Source: Trichoplusia ni (Eukaryota > Arthropoda > Insecta > Lepidoptera > Noctuidae). From it: DNA of 64,000 nt. The notes beneath the pieces are model-generated. The model saw only the letters and a program-made list of their open reading frames with translations, had not been told where the DNA came from and did not search any database. The stretch is from NCBI RefSeq assembly GCF_003590095.1, contig NC_039488.1, forward strand, positions 6,386,001-6,450,000, written 5' to 3'. Made by a program: the position numbers and the translations under genes. Shown one piece after another: positions 23,422-57,269 of this stretch (position 1 is the first letter of the stretch; every line of letters begins with the position of its first letter).

Positions 23422-25737
23422 AAACATGTCTAAGAACGCTCGCACATAATTCACCTTTAAGTGACAAATTCACCATGATGATCGATGTTCTAATTGTCTG
23501 TGTAATATGTTGTAGTGAATAAGTCGTTAGAGGACCTTTACAATAAAACACAAATAAAATTGAAACAGCTCAATTTTTTCGGGAGCTATGATGTATGATG
23601 ACATCCCTCTTTTTGCGTCTGGGGTCGAAATTTTTTGGAGATTTGCTTCGGCCTTAGTAAAAAGGGTAAATTCATAGAATAAAACTTCTTTTTAAACATC
23701 TACAATTTAATATTGTATCTTATGGATTACAAATTTGTGGATTCTTATATTTACGCTAACTTAGCACTAAGACCTAGGTTAGGTCTAGCACTGCCTAGAT
23801 AAGAGTTATATAGTAACATATAAATACTACACATTATCTAGATAAAATGACAAATTTATATTTAGTATACGCCACATTATCTTATAGAAAATAACATTTT
23901 GTTTAAAAACATTTTGAACAAAAATTTTGAGTTTTTATTTTGTATGTCGACCATTTTTTTTTGTATTTGTGACAAAGAGTTGTGTTTTCGGAGATTTTCA
24001 ATTAAGTGCAGTAGCGTATACTATATATGTTATTTTTTTAAGTGGATTACTCGATATTACAATTTATCCCACTACTTACAAAGATCTATTCTAAAATAAT
24101 AATAAAAAAACATGCGATTTCCAAGAAAAATAATAATACGCATTTTATTATTACAATAGTAAAATTATTTAAGATAATTATATTATTATTATTTCTAAGT
24201 GCTAATATAAAGGTTTTGTCCTTTTTTAACAAATGAAAGACGACAAAATATACAAATAATAAATTCTAATTGTGATAAAAAATAGTTTTCACTTATAATA
24301 TAAAAAAGACAAGTTTTTTAATATAACACTTTGCCATTTAATACCAAATTTTCAGATTATTTTTTGATGAAAAAATGTCTAAAAACTACCAATACTTAGG
24401 CCAAAAGAATGCCTGTGAAGAATAAAACCGAAAAACATTGAAAATAAATAATTTGTGATGTTTTAATTAGTAATATGGCAAGAAAAAAATCTAGACTTAA
24501 ATTTAATTAACTAATTAAGCTAATTTTAGATACATAGCTTATTTCTTCACTTAGTATCATCTTATTATTATTGTGGGAGAGAGATGGAGCTATATGCTGT
24601 ATAGCACTGTCCCGCTTTTGCACAGACAATTTCACAATTTTGCACGGAGCGACTAAAGAATGTTTAATGTTGTTTTCGAATAATAATATGAGAAAATAAC
24701 ATTTATTTAATAATAATAAATGTAAAACTAAGATATAATTATACTGTTTTTTTTTAAAATCCTATAATTTAAGATGGTTTTAGGATACAATCTTAATTTA
24801 AATTAAATTCTATAATAATATACGTATAAATTAAATTCAGATTATAATTTAATCATTTTTATACATAAATCTTTTTATAATAACTCTAATATCGAATATC
24901 TGAAGAGAGCAATAAATAAAAAATTAAAATATTGTTAAAATAAGTAGCCAATACAAACACTGGATTAGGTTTTTAAAGCTATTCATGCCACTGAGATTTC
25001 ATTTAATGCATAATACAGTATGTATAGTTAATTAGTTAAATAAAAAATATATTATACTACAGAGATTTATTAACAAACATTTTTGAGATCCTATGTCAAT
25101 TTTGAATGGCAAAAACATACCCACGGAATTTTATAGTCGGTTAAACATGCAGAAATAAATAAACATTTGCAAATTATACATAAGTTGCTAAAACATTATT
25201 GTTAAAAGATTGTCTAATTTAATGTCTGTCTAGAAGAATAATATCCTTGAGACATCAGATAACATGCCAGCACGCAGTGAGCTAGCATGGTGATCAATGC
25301 TGAAACCATCCCTATATGGAAAGAGGCCTATGCCCAGCAGTGGGACGTGTATAGGCTGTATATATCCGCAAAATATACAAAAAAAATCAAGAAAAAAATA
25401 TTTTTAAATTAATTAGATGACGTAATTTAAGGGATTGTCTTAAAGTAATTAAGTACTGGCTTGGAATGTTTAAATTTACTAAAACTACGTACGATTCGAA
25501 TAATATCATATTTTGGATACTAATTATAAATATAAGAGTGTTTTTTTTGGAAAATCTTGATATAATCCAATCAGAATGTATCATTTCCTAGAAACTAGGC
25601 AGTGGAATGTATAAATGAAATATTTTACTTTTAATGTAAAAAAAAAAAACTCATTCTGAGTGTAAAACAAACATTGAAACAAATTGTAGTGAACTACTCA
25701 ATAGATATTCATAAATGGAAATAATAATTCATCTCTT

Positions 25738-25962
25738 ACACAGCGCCATCTAGTTTCAAACTAAGCAAAACTTATATTATGAGTACTAGACAACTGATAA
25801 ACATACTTGGATATTTCATAAATAATATGGGTAAATTACATTCAGACACAGAACAAATGATCTTGCTCATCTCACAAACATTTGTCTTGAATGGGGATCG
25901 AACGCACGACCTCCGGTATAGCAGTCGGGGCCACCAACCACTAGACCGATAGGGCTGTCAAA
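25738..25962 (-). mobile_element. tRNA-like SINE, family C
   Basis: Minus-strand copy with CGCCATCTAGTTTCAAACTA at its tail, GGGGATCGAACGCACGACC as B box and ACCACTAGACC as A box. Confidence 0.7.
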
Positions 25963-26109
25963 AGATATACAGAGAGAGGGTGATAAAAATACAATTACAA
26001 TAAATGTAGAAATCAATATTGTAAAAGCTAGACCAGAAATTTAAACAAAAACTCATTATATCTGGAAGGCTGATGATAAACAAAAATATATTTTGGTTGA
26101 ATCTTTCGT

Positions 26110-26215
26110 AAGGACGATTAAACATGCAATGGTTTACTGACTTGTATTTATCGGGGTCGCACGACTTGTTTCGGACCCAACCGGAGTCCTTAATCATGAG
26201 TCGAAAGTTATTGCA
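26110..26215 (+). repeat. MITE family H fragment
   Basis: GTATTTATCGGGGTCGC and TTTCGGACCCAACCGGAGTC match one arm and the core of 38508-38648. Confidence 0.55.
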
Positions 26216-26846
26216 TATGATCAGCCTTCCAAAAAGTCTGACTTCAATTGAAAACTGTTTCCTGGGTCTATGCTCTTAAAAAATATAAATTGACATGATA
26301 TTTATGGCTCATTCATGATTCAACATTATTAATAATATCATTACATGAGTATTTTACTTAACTAAATAAATTCAAACAAAACTTGCAACTATAAAAACAA
26401 ATGATAATCTAAATCTAAAAATAAAGCTGCAAAAATACTAAAAATAATATTAAAATATATTTTTTTATTACAAAAAAGTTCTATTATGTACTAAAAATAA
26501 TAATAATAGCTACCACCAGATACTCAAAAATTGTATAAAAAATATTATTAAATAAAAACGAACCAATTCCTTTACTCGATTCGACTCGAAAATTGTAACT
26601 TATTTACTTTTAAATTCCATTCGGCATATTACATAATAACTAAATAATAATAATTAATTTAGCTGTCGAAATATATTTTTTCAGACTTTACAAAATAAGG
26701 CGACATTTTTAAACAGTGCCATCATAGCTTGTATGACTATAGAATGTTGCCTAAAAGCATTGAAAATCAATAGGGATGATGACAATTTCTTTTTGCAGTG
26801 TCCGTCTTGTAGTTTTTTGTATAATAATGGATACGTATTTTTTAAT

Positions 26847-27090
26847 TTGTCCCGCAAACATAAATTGACCAAATTACTGTGAATGAAACTTACGCCTGAC
26901 GTCACGATTGAGTATAAATTTTACTCTATCGTTACATCACAAGCCCCCCCCTCCGAAACTTTAAAGCAGTTATCTTTGTCAATTCTAGTTTTTCTGAAAA
27001 AGGAAAAAATACGTGTCTCATACTTTTCAATTATCTAACTGCGGGACTAATGAGATTTCTTCTTTTTATACCCAGTCATCATCCCTATTG
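26847..27090 (+). repeat. Dispersed repeat K, copy 2
   Basis: GAAACTTACGCCTGACGTCA with TGACGTCA at 26897-26904, TCGTTACATCACAAGCC and CCCAGTCATCATCCC. Confidence 0.6.
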
Positions 27091-27982
27091 AATTAATTTT
27101 TCAAGTTTAAATTTAAAATAATTTTATACTTTGCCAGTATTTGTTAAATAATCATTGTGAACAATATAATAAATTATAAGTGTATCATAATTTCGATACA
27201 CAATTTATTGTTTTTTTTTTTGCCATTTTGGCAAATACATGAAATTATATTTTTATTTGAGATAATGAAAAGGACGGATATTTAGATAATTGCACTTATG
27301 GAATGTATATTATTACAATAAGTTTTTACTTTTTATTTAATAGTACTAAAATACTTAAAAATACATACTAATAATATATTACTATTATTTTTTCTGTAAA
27401 CATTATTATTTTGGACTTTCCTTTGATGAATCTTCAATTATTTATTTTTTATGAGTTTTATTTCTTATTGATACATGTTTAATATTTCAATACTAGCTTG
27501 AACATAGGTTAAGTCACGCTTGCTGCGGTTGATTTGTAGATAGGTGACCATTAATTAACCGATGTTAGGCCGTTGCTTTCGACTGCAATACATTTATAGA
27601 TGGATTCGGCGAGAATAAAACGTAAGAACTTATAATGTCCACAATAAAGAGTTTTCTTCTTTTATCGTGGGTAGTTTAAAAAGAGGAAAAAATAAATGTT
27701 GCCAATATAATGGCCAAAGTACTAGGAATGATGATGATTTTCAGTCATCATCCCAATTGTACCAACCAAAAGAAATAAACATGGATGCGTTCTCAATTAA
27801 TAACAATAATATAAGTGTGGTTAGACTTTGTGAGAAACTGAAAATAGGGCTATAAGTTAGTCGTAGCTATTTCATCACATTAACAACTGTCAAATATAGT
27901 TCATAGTCAATTATTAAAGTTATTTAAACATGTATCAGCAAGTTGTACATATAATATATGAATGTATATAGTATTTATGTAT

Positions 27983-48346
<20,364 letters not shown>

Positions 48347-49785
48347 ATCTGGATGCGCGAGGCAATTAAGCGACGATGAAAATACTTGTCAAACTTCCTT
48401 CTTTAAATGGTATAAAAGAAATGTTTTTAAGAAAACTAATAAATATATTCAGTACTGCAAAGATTGAGCTATCTTCTTGATGGAAATCAAAAGGAACAAA
48501 CGACTTCGATATTATGGCAATCTTCAAGAAAAGAAATGTTTTTATCAATGAATAAGTTAATTGAACATATAAGCGAGCTTTCGACTATCTTTCAAAGTAA
48601 GGATCTCGCATTTGTGTGAGAGAAACCACTTTACATAGTATCGTACTCCATCTTGATTTTACAACTGCTATAATATTATGAAATGATACAACCAGAGTCC
48701 TTAATTATGAGCTGACACAGCGGGGTCGCGAGTTGTGGTTAAGGACTCCGGTTGGGTCCGAAATTCCACGCGCAATCGCGCCGATAAATACACGTGAGTA
48801 AACCGTGGCAGCGTTTAATTAATAAATGAGCATCTCACGGCACTGTCACTTAGAAAACAATAAAAAAAGAACATCATCAGAAATGCTTTTCTCAAACTAT
48901 TTAAACTTAAGAAAACCCGAAGTGCGATACACCGGTAATAACCTACGGTCAAAATTAAACATCACATTTCAATACTTCAATTTTCACTGAAATAAACCCG
49001 AAAAACTATCAATGATCAATATAATAATCGCTAAATATACACTACTTGATCTATAGCACAACTTGCGACTCTGAATAGTGAATACAAACTGTTTTTATGT
49101 GAAACATGCGATTGTGAACGCAATACGCTTCCTTCTCCCACTTAGGTTAAAAAGACAGAAGTAAATAATATTTACAAGTGACAATATTATAGACCAGCTG
49201 TTGCCCGCCAAACAAAAATGGTTCACATTCATATTCATATATTTATTTGCATTCCATAATGTTACAAAAGATGTTAAAGAGGCTTACAATGAGGTACAAT
49301 GTTATGGACCCTGTTAGGGCACAGCAAAAGAAGTTTTTGTGGTCTCACGAGAACACAAAAACGGAATAAAAACTATCTATTTATGTAAATACGTTACTAT
49401 ATTTATATACATGTACGTAAGTACTAGTATTATTAAATAAAATAAAATTTATTTTTATGCTTCCCCAATGTTTAAAATAATTAACTAATATGCATAGGAG
49501 AGACTGCAGAATCTTTAAAAATGTATACCATAACTTATCATTAGGTACCGTCCATAATACTGATACAAGTTCAGTTAATTTTCTACTCTTTTTTTTACTT
49601 AACTAATGTAATTTAATCTTACCTAATGTAAATAGCCTGTATTATATCCCACTGCTGGGCAAATGACTCCCTCTTGCTCATCCAGAGCTGTCTTTTTTTT
49701 GCGATTTTGGGCCACTTGCGCCCCGCGTATTTGACTCGATCATCACACCATCTTCGTAGCGGACGCGCGACGGCGCGATTAATTA
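48347..49785. other. Immediate MYRF upstream region
   Basis: It should contain 5'UTR sequence, but I cannot mark a promoter or first exon. 48686-48830 is a family H MITE relative (GGACTCCGGTTGGGTCCGAA, CGATAAATACACGTGAGTAA). 49193-49210 is a Helitron end (CAGCTGTTGCCCGCC). Confidence 0.45.
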
Positions 49786-50160
49786 TCATCATCGGCCTTC
49801 CTTCCATCCTTTTCCCAACTATGTTGGGGTCGGCTTCCAGTCTACCCGGATTCAGCTAAGTACCAGTGTTTCACAAGGAGCGACTGCCTATCTAACCTCC
49901 TCAACCCAGTTACCTGGGCAACACGATACCCCTTAGTTAGACTGGTTGTCAGACTTTTCAAGCTTCTGACTACCTGTAACGACTGTCAAAGATGTATAAA
50001 TAACAGCCGGGACCCACAATTTAACGTGTTTTCCGAAACACGGAGGAACTCGTTATGACAAACATGGTCACCCATCTACGGGCCAACCGCGTCAAGCGTA
50101 GCTTAACCTGTGATTGATTCACTTATGCGGTTATAGCTTAGCCACGAGCTCTTCGGCGAT
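49786..50160 (-). mobile_element. 5S-headed SINE-like family E, longest copy
   Basis: On the minus strand: GAGCTCGTGGCTAAGCTATA, AGGTTAAGCTACGCTTGACG, then GTAGATGGGTGACC, CGTGTTTCGGAAAACACG, TTGTGGGTCCCGGCTG and the tail to CAACATAGTTGGGAAAAGG. The AAGC...GACGCGGTT...GTAGATGGGTGACC order parallels 5S rRNA boxes A and C. Confidence 0.7.
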
Positions 50161-50473
50161 TAATTAGTTATCACAAAATATCTACCTTTCCTGCTTTTCC
50201 ATCATAAGGAAACAAACTAACATTGTCAAACAATTTAAAATATAATTACTAACGATACAACGTAGGGTATTTTAATTTGCAAATGACAAAATATTTGTCA
50301 TTAGCAAATCAACGTGTATTAAAAACCTGCACGCAAATACCTCACGTTTGCGAATCGAACGATCGTTTTGTGGTTGCGTGAAAAATGAAGAATTAAATAG
50401 TCTTAATAAAAGTGTTTGCTTGTACAATAACACGGACAATAATATTGTTGCAATATGTGTATGTTTATTAGTA

Positions 50474-50720
50474 TCCTACTGAGATTATAAACGCGAAAGT
50501 TTATATGAGTGGATGTTTGTTCTTCTTTCACGCAAAAATCACTGCACGGATTTCGACAAAGCTTAGTAGGTACATATAGATAGTTTCTGCTAGTATTCAA
50601 ATTATACACTAGCTTTTTCTCGCGGGTCCGCCCGCTAAGAATCGGAAATGATCCCGATAGAACACAAAACCGGGATAAAAACTATCCTATGTGCTATACC
50701 AATTTAAAAACTATCTGCCA
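50474..50720. mobile_element. Two Helitron pieces meeting in opposite orientation
   Basis: 50474-50610 runs forward from TCCTACTGAGATTATAAACG. 50612-50720 runs in reverse from CTAGCTTTTTCTCGCGGGTC to AACTATCCTATGTGC. Confidence 0.6.
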
Positions 50721-50900
50721 AGGTAAACGCCCCAGAGACTAAAAGTAGCGAGTCTCGTAATTGTCCCATGTAGGAATCAAGCATACAGCGCTAATATACG
50801 TTGTATTTAGTTAAAAACAATCAGATATTATATAACAAAGGTTTAAATAAGGCTAAAGCAGGTTATCCTTTGATTGATCAGATCTGAATTTATAAGAAAA

Positions 50901-51210
50901 CTAGCAGTTGCCCGCGACTTCGTCCGCGTGGTAAGTAAACCCGTAGTACCTACATAATTTTGTTCTATTTTCAATAGTATTAGCAGCGTACGCAGAAAGA
51001 GGATTCCGATTTTACACCTTTGGTTACATTATCGCAATTTTCTTACGGAACCCTAATATTTTTCGAAATAAATTATAGCCTTTGTTCAGCGGGTATAATG
51101 TTACTTCTCAACAGTGAAAGAATTTTTCAAATCGGTCCAGTAGTTTCGAAGCCTATTCGTGTCAAACAAACAAACAATCAAATCTTTCCCCTTTATAATA
51201 TTAGTATAGA
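50901..51210 (-). mobile_element. Helitron
   Basis: CTAGCAGTTGCCCGCGACTT at one end and CTTTATAATATTAGTATAGA at the other; AATCGGTCCAGTAGTTTCGA lies between. Confidence 0.65.
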
Positions 51211-51630
51211 AAAGAAGATAAACGCATTCGTAAAAAAAATAGTATTTACGAAAAAAATAATAACAGATATGTCTAGGCTAACTGTCAAGAATGATTAACC
51301 GTAAAACAAGTTAACATCTTCAACCGCTGAGACACGATGACAGCGCAGACAAAACATTTTCAATTTTCATGTCCATCTACTCGTAACAACTAAATCAATG
51401 CCTATTAATTAATCATTGATCTAAGAGTGTTGTAATAATCTCTCTTATGAAAAATAACTTGCGCACGCGCCTCTCAGAATAGCGATGCGAGGCGACCACG
51501 CGTGACGACGGATCAACAATAAGTGGCAGCTTGGTGCATCAATTATGTGCCTATTTGCAAAACTTAACGACTAATCATCTATGTGGGAAAAGCCTAGAAA
51601 TATGATGCTTAGGGATCCGTATGTTTTCCG

Positions 51631-51812
51631 ATAAACGCGAAAGTTAAAGTGTGGATGGATGTTTGTTACTCTTTTATGCAAAAACCACTGAACGGATTTG
51701 AAAGAAATTCGGTACAGAGATGGTTCATAAACTAGATTGACACATAATATAAATTTCATACAGATTTTGTATTCCCGTCGGACCATTTTTGTTCGTAGTT
51801 ATTCGTAGATTG
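51631..51812 (+). mobile_element. Helitron fragment
   Basis: AAACGCGAAAGTTAAAGTG and CACTGAACGGATTTGAAAGA; both termini are lost. Confidence 0.5.
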
Positions 51813-51837
51813 TTTTCTTTTTTTCTGCATGGGTAGA

Positions 51838-51950
51838 CGTAGCGCGGCGCTTCAGGTATAGTCAGTAAGAGTCTGACACTACCCGTTTCCTCCCTCGAGG
51901 ATGTGGGTGTAAATGAGGATCCCCCGCCTAACCAAGAAATGACGTGATGA
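51838..51950 (+). repeat. Dispersed repeat M
   Basis: GTAGCGCGGCGCTTCAGG, GTCAGTAAGAGTCTGACACT and AAATGAGGATCCCCCGCC. Confidence 0.5.
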
Positions 51951-52084
51951 GCTCAACATGGGGAATTGGTATAATCTTGTAATGGAAAGAAAAGACGGAG
52001 AGAAGGATGCCTTTAGTTCAGCAGTGGAACAAAATTGGTTAATAGTAATTACTAAAGATTACTAAAAAATTAGACTTAAGACCG

Positions 52085-52318
52085 ACTGGCCTGTTGGTCT
52101 AGTGGTTAGCGATCCTGACTTCCATACCGTAGGTCGTGGGTTTGATTCCCACCCAAGACAAATGTTATGGACGAGCATGATCATTTGTTCTGTGTCTGGG
52201 TGCAAATTATCCATATTATTATTATATATTAAGAAATATATAAGTATGTTGTCAGTTGTCTTGTACTCATAATGCAAGCTTTGCTTAGTTTGAGACTAGA
52301 TGGCGTTGTATGAACTTT
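52085..52318 (+). mobile_element. tRNA-like SINE, family C, full length
   Basis: A box TGTTGGTCTAGTGGTTAGCG, B box GGGTTTGATTCCCACCC, body TGTTCTGTGTCTGGGTGC, and tail GAGACTAGATGGCGTTGT. Confidence 0.75.
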
Positions 52319-52949
52319 GTGGAATATTATCATAAGAAGTAGGTACGTAGGTAGTATAACCCACAGAAAATAAATGCATAGTTATAAAACTAACATGAAA
52401 TAGGTCACAGATAAAAAACCAACCATAAATCACATTGATAAAATTAAATCACTTTCCTTATTACGATAATATCGCTTAATTATATAAGTAAACATTTTTA
52501 ATTAATGACAGTGAACCCTACGGAACCAAGATAGTTGTGATGTATGGTCGTGCAGTCATCGACTCTTATTGAATACATTGAAGCGGTGAAAGGAGTTAGG
52601 TGAATGTCTTGCTGCCACAGCTACAGAGTTGACGTGCCCTGTTTCTAGTCGCGCCTAATATTGATAACTAGGTGTTTCTTCGCGGCTTTGTTCATATGGT
52701 TGGTTATAGCTGAGAAAAACTTCATTTTCTTCTTTAACGAAGTCAGGCACGGGATACCCTAAAACGGGGTGAATAGAGTTTCGAGAGGTGAATGGAAAAT
52801 AGTGTTTTTTTTTTTAATTTTCTTACATAAAAATGTTTGAACATTGTGACTTTATGAAGATCTTATCAATTTTCGTATAATTTTTATATTTTGTCTTGTT
52901 AAACGTCAAAATTTTAATAACATCTCTGTTCCTATCCACCGCAAAAACC

Positions 52950-53260
52950 CCTCTATTCACCAAGTTTCACCGTAGCAAAAAATATAAAAGTAGCCCCGAA
53001 CGTAATAAACTTTGCAACCTTTCAACTTTAAACGGCTTGATCGATTTGACCGGTCTGTATGTCTGCCTCATACCCTAGAGGGTTAAGCGATTTGAATTTG
53101 TTTTGTTTTGTATTAAATAGGAATTATGTGCAAGTGACTAGTGATTAAGAACACTTGTATATAATTCCTCTTGTTTGATATAAATCTATCAAGCCTTTTG
53201 AATGTTGTGGGGTTAAGTTTTTACCGTCAGGCTTTTTTGTTATTTTTATATTTTGTCAGG
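52950..53260 (+). repeat. Dispersed repeat N
   Basis: TTTAAACGGCTTGATCGATT, ATTAAATAGGAATTATGTGC and TTTTTACCGTCAGGC recur in 55290-55450 and 58080-58280 in the same order. Confidence 0.5.
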
Positions 53261-53734
53261 ATATACCTAATATTAGTTTTTTATAATGTATAACAATTGC
53301 ATAAATGTTAGACAAACGCCTCCTTCCAAAGAAAAAGAAGGAGCATTGATCAGCACGCTCGCTCATTCAGTATTTTCTATTTGACATAACCAATCTTTGA
53401 ACCGAGATTAAACAGTTACCTTGACCTAAAACAATATAATGATAAGTAAACTATAATATTGGAGTTCACGCAAATATTTATAAATATATCTGTCAATATT
53501 GAATTTTGTGATAACCTGTACATAAAATGGAGACATATCAAGGCGACGATGGGTTGAGATTGGTAGCTTTATAAAATTATATTCTGAAGCTAGATATGGC
53601 AGGGACTTCGCGAGGAAATGTGATTTTTGGCAGTATTCTATTGATGTATCGTATTATACAATTATTTTTGTTTTAAATTGATCAGAGAGTTGTAGTGTTC
53701 AAGATAAAAAACGATTCTTTATAAGTAAGAGTAA

Positions 53735-53925
53735 GCTGGATACTCTGACGAGTCACGTCTGTCAGTTAACTCTGGAGTCGCAATGCCGAACAACGTATCG
53801 CGGTCGATCCCCGCGTCGGACAAACATTTGCGTGATCCACGAATGCTTGTCCTGAGCCTCGGTGTCTTTGTGCATGTGACTTGAATGTTTGTGAAACGCC
53901 TCGCGACACAAGGACTAGTAAATAA
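53735..53925 (+). mobile_element. SINE family B
   Basis: CGGTCGATCCCCGCGTCGGA, GATCCACGAATGCTTGTCC, TGTCTTTGTGCATGTGACTT and a short AAATAAATAAATA tail. Confidence 0.65.
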
Positions 53926-53953
53926 ATAAATAGTGTTAATTTATATAGAATAA

Positions 53954-54194
53954 CTAGCTGTTGCTCGCGACTTCGTCCCCGTGGGTAGAAGATATAAGTT
54001 ATGATTTATAACTGCCCCGCTTTTTTCACATTTTCCATTGTATCTTCGTGATGGTTTATAGCCTAAAGCCTTCCTCGATGAATGGTCTATTCAACACAAA
54101 AATATTTTTTTAATTTGGTCCAGTAGTTCCTGAGATTAGCGCGTTCAAACAAACAAACAAACAAACTCTTCAGCTTTATATATAGAAGTATAGA
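53954..54194 (-). mobile_element. Lep1-type Helitron
   Basis: CTAGCTGTTGCTCGCGACTT to CAGCTTTATATATAGAAG; it lacks the CTATTAGTCGCAGC stretch found in the 23.2-kb copy. Confidence 0.72.
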
Positions 54195-54769
54195 TAATAA
54201 AATGTATTTATAATTTAAATTCATAGAAATGTATATATGAATACCAAAACCAAATGTAGATAAGAATTGTAGAAATACTTTACCTATATTATTATTAATT
54301 TGTAAAACTGAAAATGTTATTAATAGCCCTCCTCCAAATTCTTATTTTGTTATGCCCGACAGGGCCCACAATGCTCCAAAACTAATGTATCTTGTGTACC
54401 TACCACCTAAGTTCACATTGTGGAATGCAATAAACGTATTGAGTATTGAGTATTGAGACTAAAATCCTTAGCGCAGGGGTCGTTTGTGGTAATACCAAGT
54501 AGCTTGTGAGCGACGCAACAACTGTTTTCTCGTAAGATGTATCGCAAAATTGCGTCGATCCGTGTACGTACGATCTTCGAGCACATTGACGTGACTCAGG
54601 GGCACGTCAACTAAGATAAACCAAATAATTAGGCTCAAGAGTCTTGGGTTATCGCAAACGTGAACTATCCTTGACCGATATACTATTTCACACCAAAAAT
54701 AGACTAGAGTCAGATAAGTACAATATATTAATGATAAGCATACGATTTTCCTTTTAGATTTGAATGTAA

Positions 54770-54870
54770 TGATTGCCGAGTGGTAAAGGTTATCACGGTT
54801 ACCACCTTGCTGAACAATGGACGTGTCGTGTTTTCAATCCCCGCATATACTTTTTATGATCAAGATTTTA
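54770..54870 (+). mobile_element. SINE family B, decayed
   Basis: GATTGCCGAGTGGTAAAGG (A box) and TTTTCAATCCCCGCATA (B box). Confidence 0.45.
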
Positions 54871-54934
54871 AGACAGCAAGGGTCATCATCTTTTGAGAAA
54901 CAAAGTAATGCATAACTTAGGACTAGAGTCATAT

Positions 54935-55215
54935 TTTTAAAGCTAGACTGCCTAACTGACCTTCACAACCCAGGTACCTGGGCAAAAAAAAAATACTTCT
55001 TAGTCAGGCTGGTTGTCAGACCTTCTAGCTACCAGTAACTGTTCTACTGTCAAAGATGCATAGATCACAGTCGGGACAGACAATTTGAAGCTCTTTCCGA
55101 AACACGGAGGAACTCGTTATGACAGATGGTTACCCATCCACGGACTGATCGTATGAAGCGAAGGTTAATTTGTGATCGGTCAACTTGTGCAGTTGTAGCT
55201 TAGCCACGAATTTCT
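54935..55215 (-). mobile_element. 5S-headed SINE-like family E
   Basis: AACCCAGGTACCTGGGC, CCGAAACACGGAGGAACTCG and TTGTAGCTTAGCCACGA; the head is decayed but present. Confidence 0.6.
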
Positions 55216-55974
55216 CCGCAGTCCAGAGTGACTCTGGTATCAGAAGTGACATACCATCGTTGGTCCTGTTTAGCAATTTGCGTGACTTTTAATCCCTGAC
55301 GCAAAAAACGGGGTGTTATAAATTTGACATCTTAGCTCAATAACAGATTGAGCGATTTTAATTTAGTTTGTTTTGTATTAAAGGTGAATTATGTGCGAGT
55401 GTTCTCGGACATGTTGGTTTAGAATCGGTCAAGCCGTTTAGAAGTGGGGAAGAATAACCGAATGTCTGCAAATATACTCGAGTGGGGACTCAAATGAAAG
55501 TGCACTGAAATAGAATATCGATGCCTTAATCAAGAGAGTTCTTAGCTTTTTTTGATGATAAATTTGGTGGTTGGAAAATGGGATATGGAAATCCGATTGT
55601 CAAGAGAGAGTATCAATTACTACATCTTAATCTTTGCAAATCTGCTAAGGAAGTTTTTAAATTTTACATACCTAGTTCTCGAATCGTCTGAATAGGCCTA
55701 AACAGTTTACCATCTAAATATTATCCAAGCTAACCAACTTAAACACACCTGTTCCTACCCCTAAAATAAATATTATACTGACAAATCACACAGTTGAATG
55801 ATCACGGCACTGTACACCCTACCACGCTAATTTGTACGGTAAATTATGTAGGACCCCTTACGAAAAGGGTGAAAACCGTTGATCCATAAAAACGAACTTG
55901 CGTTGATAAGTGTAATTTACATGTATTATAAATAATTGTCGTTTATTTGTGTTTGAGCATGAATCATGATTGTT

Positions 55975-56165
55975 TTTTGGGTTCCGTAGCTAAATTTAAA
56001 ACTGGACCTTATTACTGAAGAATAGCTATAAGTCTGTCTGTCACCAGGCTGTATCTCATGAACCGTTATAGCTAGACAGGTAAAATATTCACAGATGATG
56101 TATTTCTGTTGCCGCTAAAACATCGAGTTAACGTAACAGTGATACGGCAAAAAATATAATGGGTG
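55975..56165 (+). repeat. Dispersed repeat P
   Basis: GGTTCCGTAGCTAAATTTA, CACCAGGCTGTATCTCATGA and TGATGTATTTCTGTTGCCGC; related pieces at 12475, 16430 and 59120 (some in reverse). Confidence 0.5.
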
Positions 56166-56514
56166 ACCAAATTTTTGATGCAAATTTGATTTTTCTTCTT
56201 TTGGATTATCTATAGATAGATTTTATTACAACAATCTCCTTGTCCACATATTTTAACCTACGAAATGACTAACGGGCATTTCAAAGCATAAAAAGACGCG
56301 GACCTTATTATACTCACATCCTCATATCGTATTCATTCAGAAACACCAATTGATCAATAACAGCTAGTATAAAAATCATCCTGTTATTCACATGAATGGA
56401 CGAATGAATGGAAACTACATACAACTAACTACATACAACATGCGACTCACACAATACTATTGTCAAAATCATACACGACGGAATACGAAGCAAGACTTTG
56501 TTATTTTTAGATCA

Positions 56515-56745
56515 TAATCATCATCAGCATCCTAGCCTTTTCAAAACTTTGTTGGGGTCGGCTTCCAGTCTAACCGGATTCAGCTAAGTACCAGTGTTTT
56601 ACAAGGAGCGCCTGCCTATCTGACCTCCTCAACCCAGTGACCTGGGCAACGTGTTACCCCTTAGTTAGACTGGTTGTCAGACTTTCAAGCTTCTGACTAC
56701 CTGTAACGACTGTCAAAGATGTAGGAATAGCAACCGGGACGACAT
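56515..56745 (-). mobile_element. 5S-headed SINE-like family E, tail
   Basis: CATCCTAGCCTTTTCAAAAC, GTTGGGGTCGGCTTCCAG and GACTACCTGTAACGACTGTC. Confidence 0.62.
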
Positions 56746-57269
56746 AACATTTTTATAAAATAAATTTTCCTTTGTTTATGCTGCCATAAAGAGTGAACAC
56801 TATAGGCCAACTTATTCGCCATGATTTGATGAATGCTAGAAGGACAGGTAGAGACTCGAAGAGGCAGAGAAAGTTCAAGAGGAAAGTAAATAGTTAATTG
56901 AAGGAAAGAAAAGAAATAAGTGTCAACATATAAGAAAGTCAAAGACATGCAGATGAACTTGTGCAGGTGCGGGATAGAGAAAGATGAAAAACGCAACACT
57001 GACAAGTGCCCTGGGTCCCAATTCTGCTATACAATGGTCGATGAATGAAAACTGGCTTAAAATGACACTTTTCTTTCCTTTAAGCATTTTTCCTACACAA
57101 TCATTGAAAATTCAGTATAGGACGGCACACTCAAGGTCAATACAATGAATTTTCATTTATTGTGTTGGCATAATGCTTAAGAGAATAGGAACAATTTCAA
57201 ATTTAATCCAAATGCCATGTATTCGTCGGCCATTGGAAGTAGCAGAATCGGGTTCGGCACTTTATTTTT

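Larger units (their letters stand above)
23422..27982. other. Very AT-rich block, possible MYRF 3'UTR at right end
   Basis: It is dominated by A/T runs with many AATAAA-type words on both strands, so a poly(A) site cannot be chosen. MYRF translation ends at 27983, so the right part should be its 3'UTR. Repeat pieces: 24573-24640 (GTGGGAGAGAGATGG), AGGCCTATGCCCAGCAGTGG at 25326, family C SINE at 25738-25962, family H piece near 26110-26215 and repeat K at 26847-27090. No coding exon is supported. Confidence 0.5.

Noticed and set aside
27560..27600. Alternative MYRF last exon (GTATTGCAG acceptor giving five codons then stop)
   Set aside because: The peptide has no likeness to the conserved MYRF end; exon 28063-27983 does.
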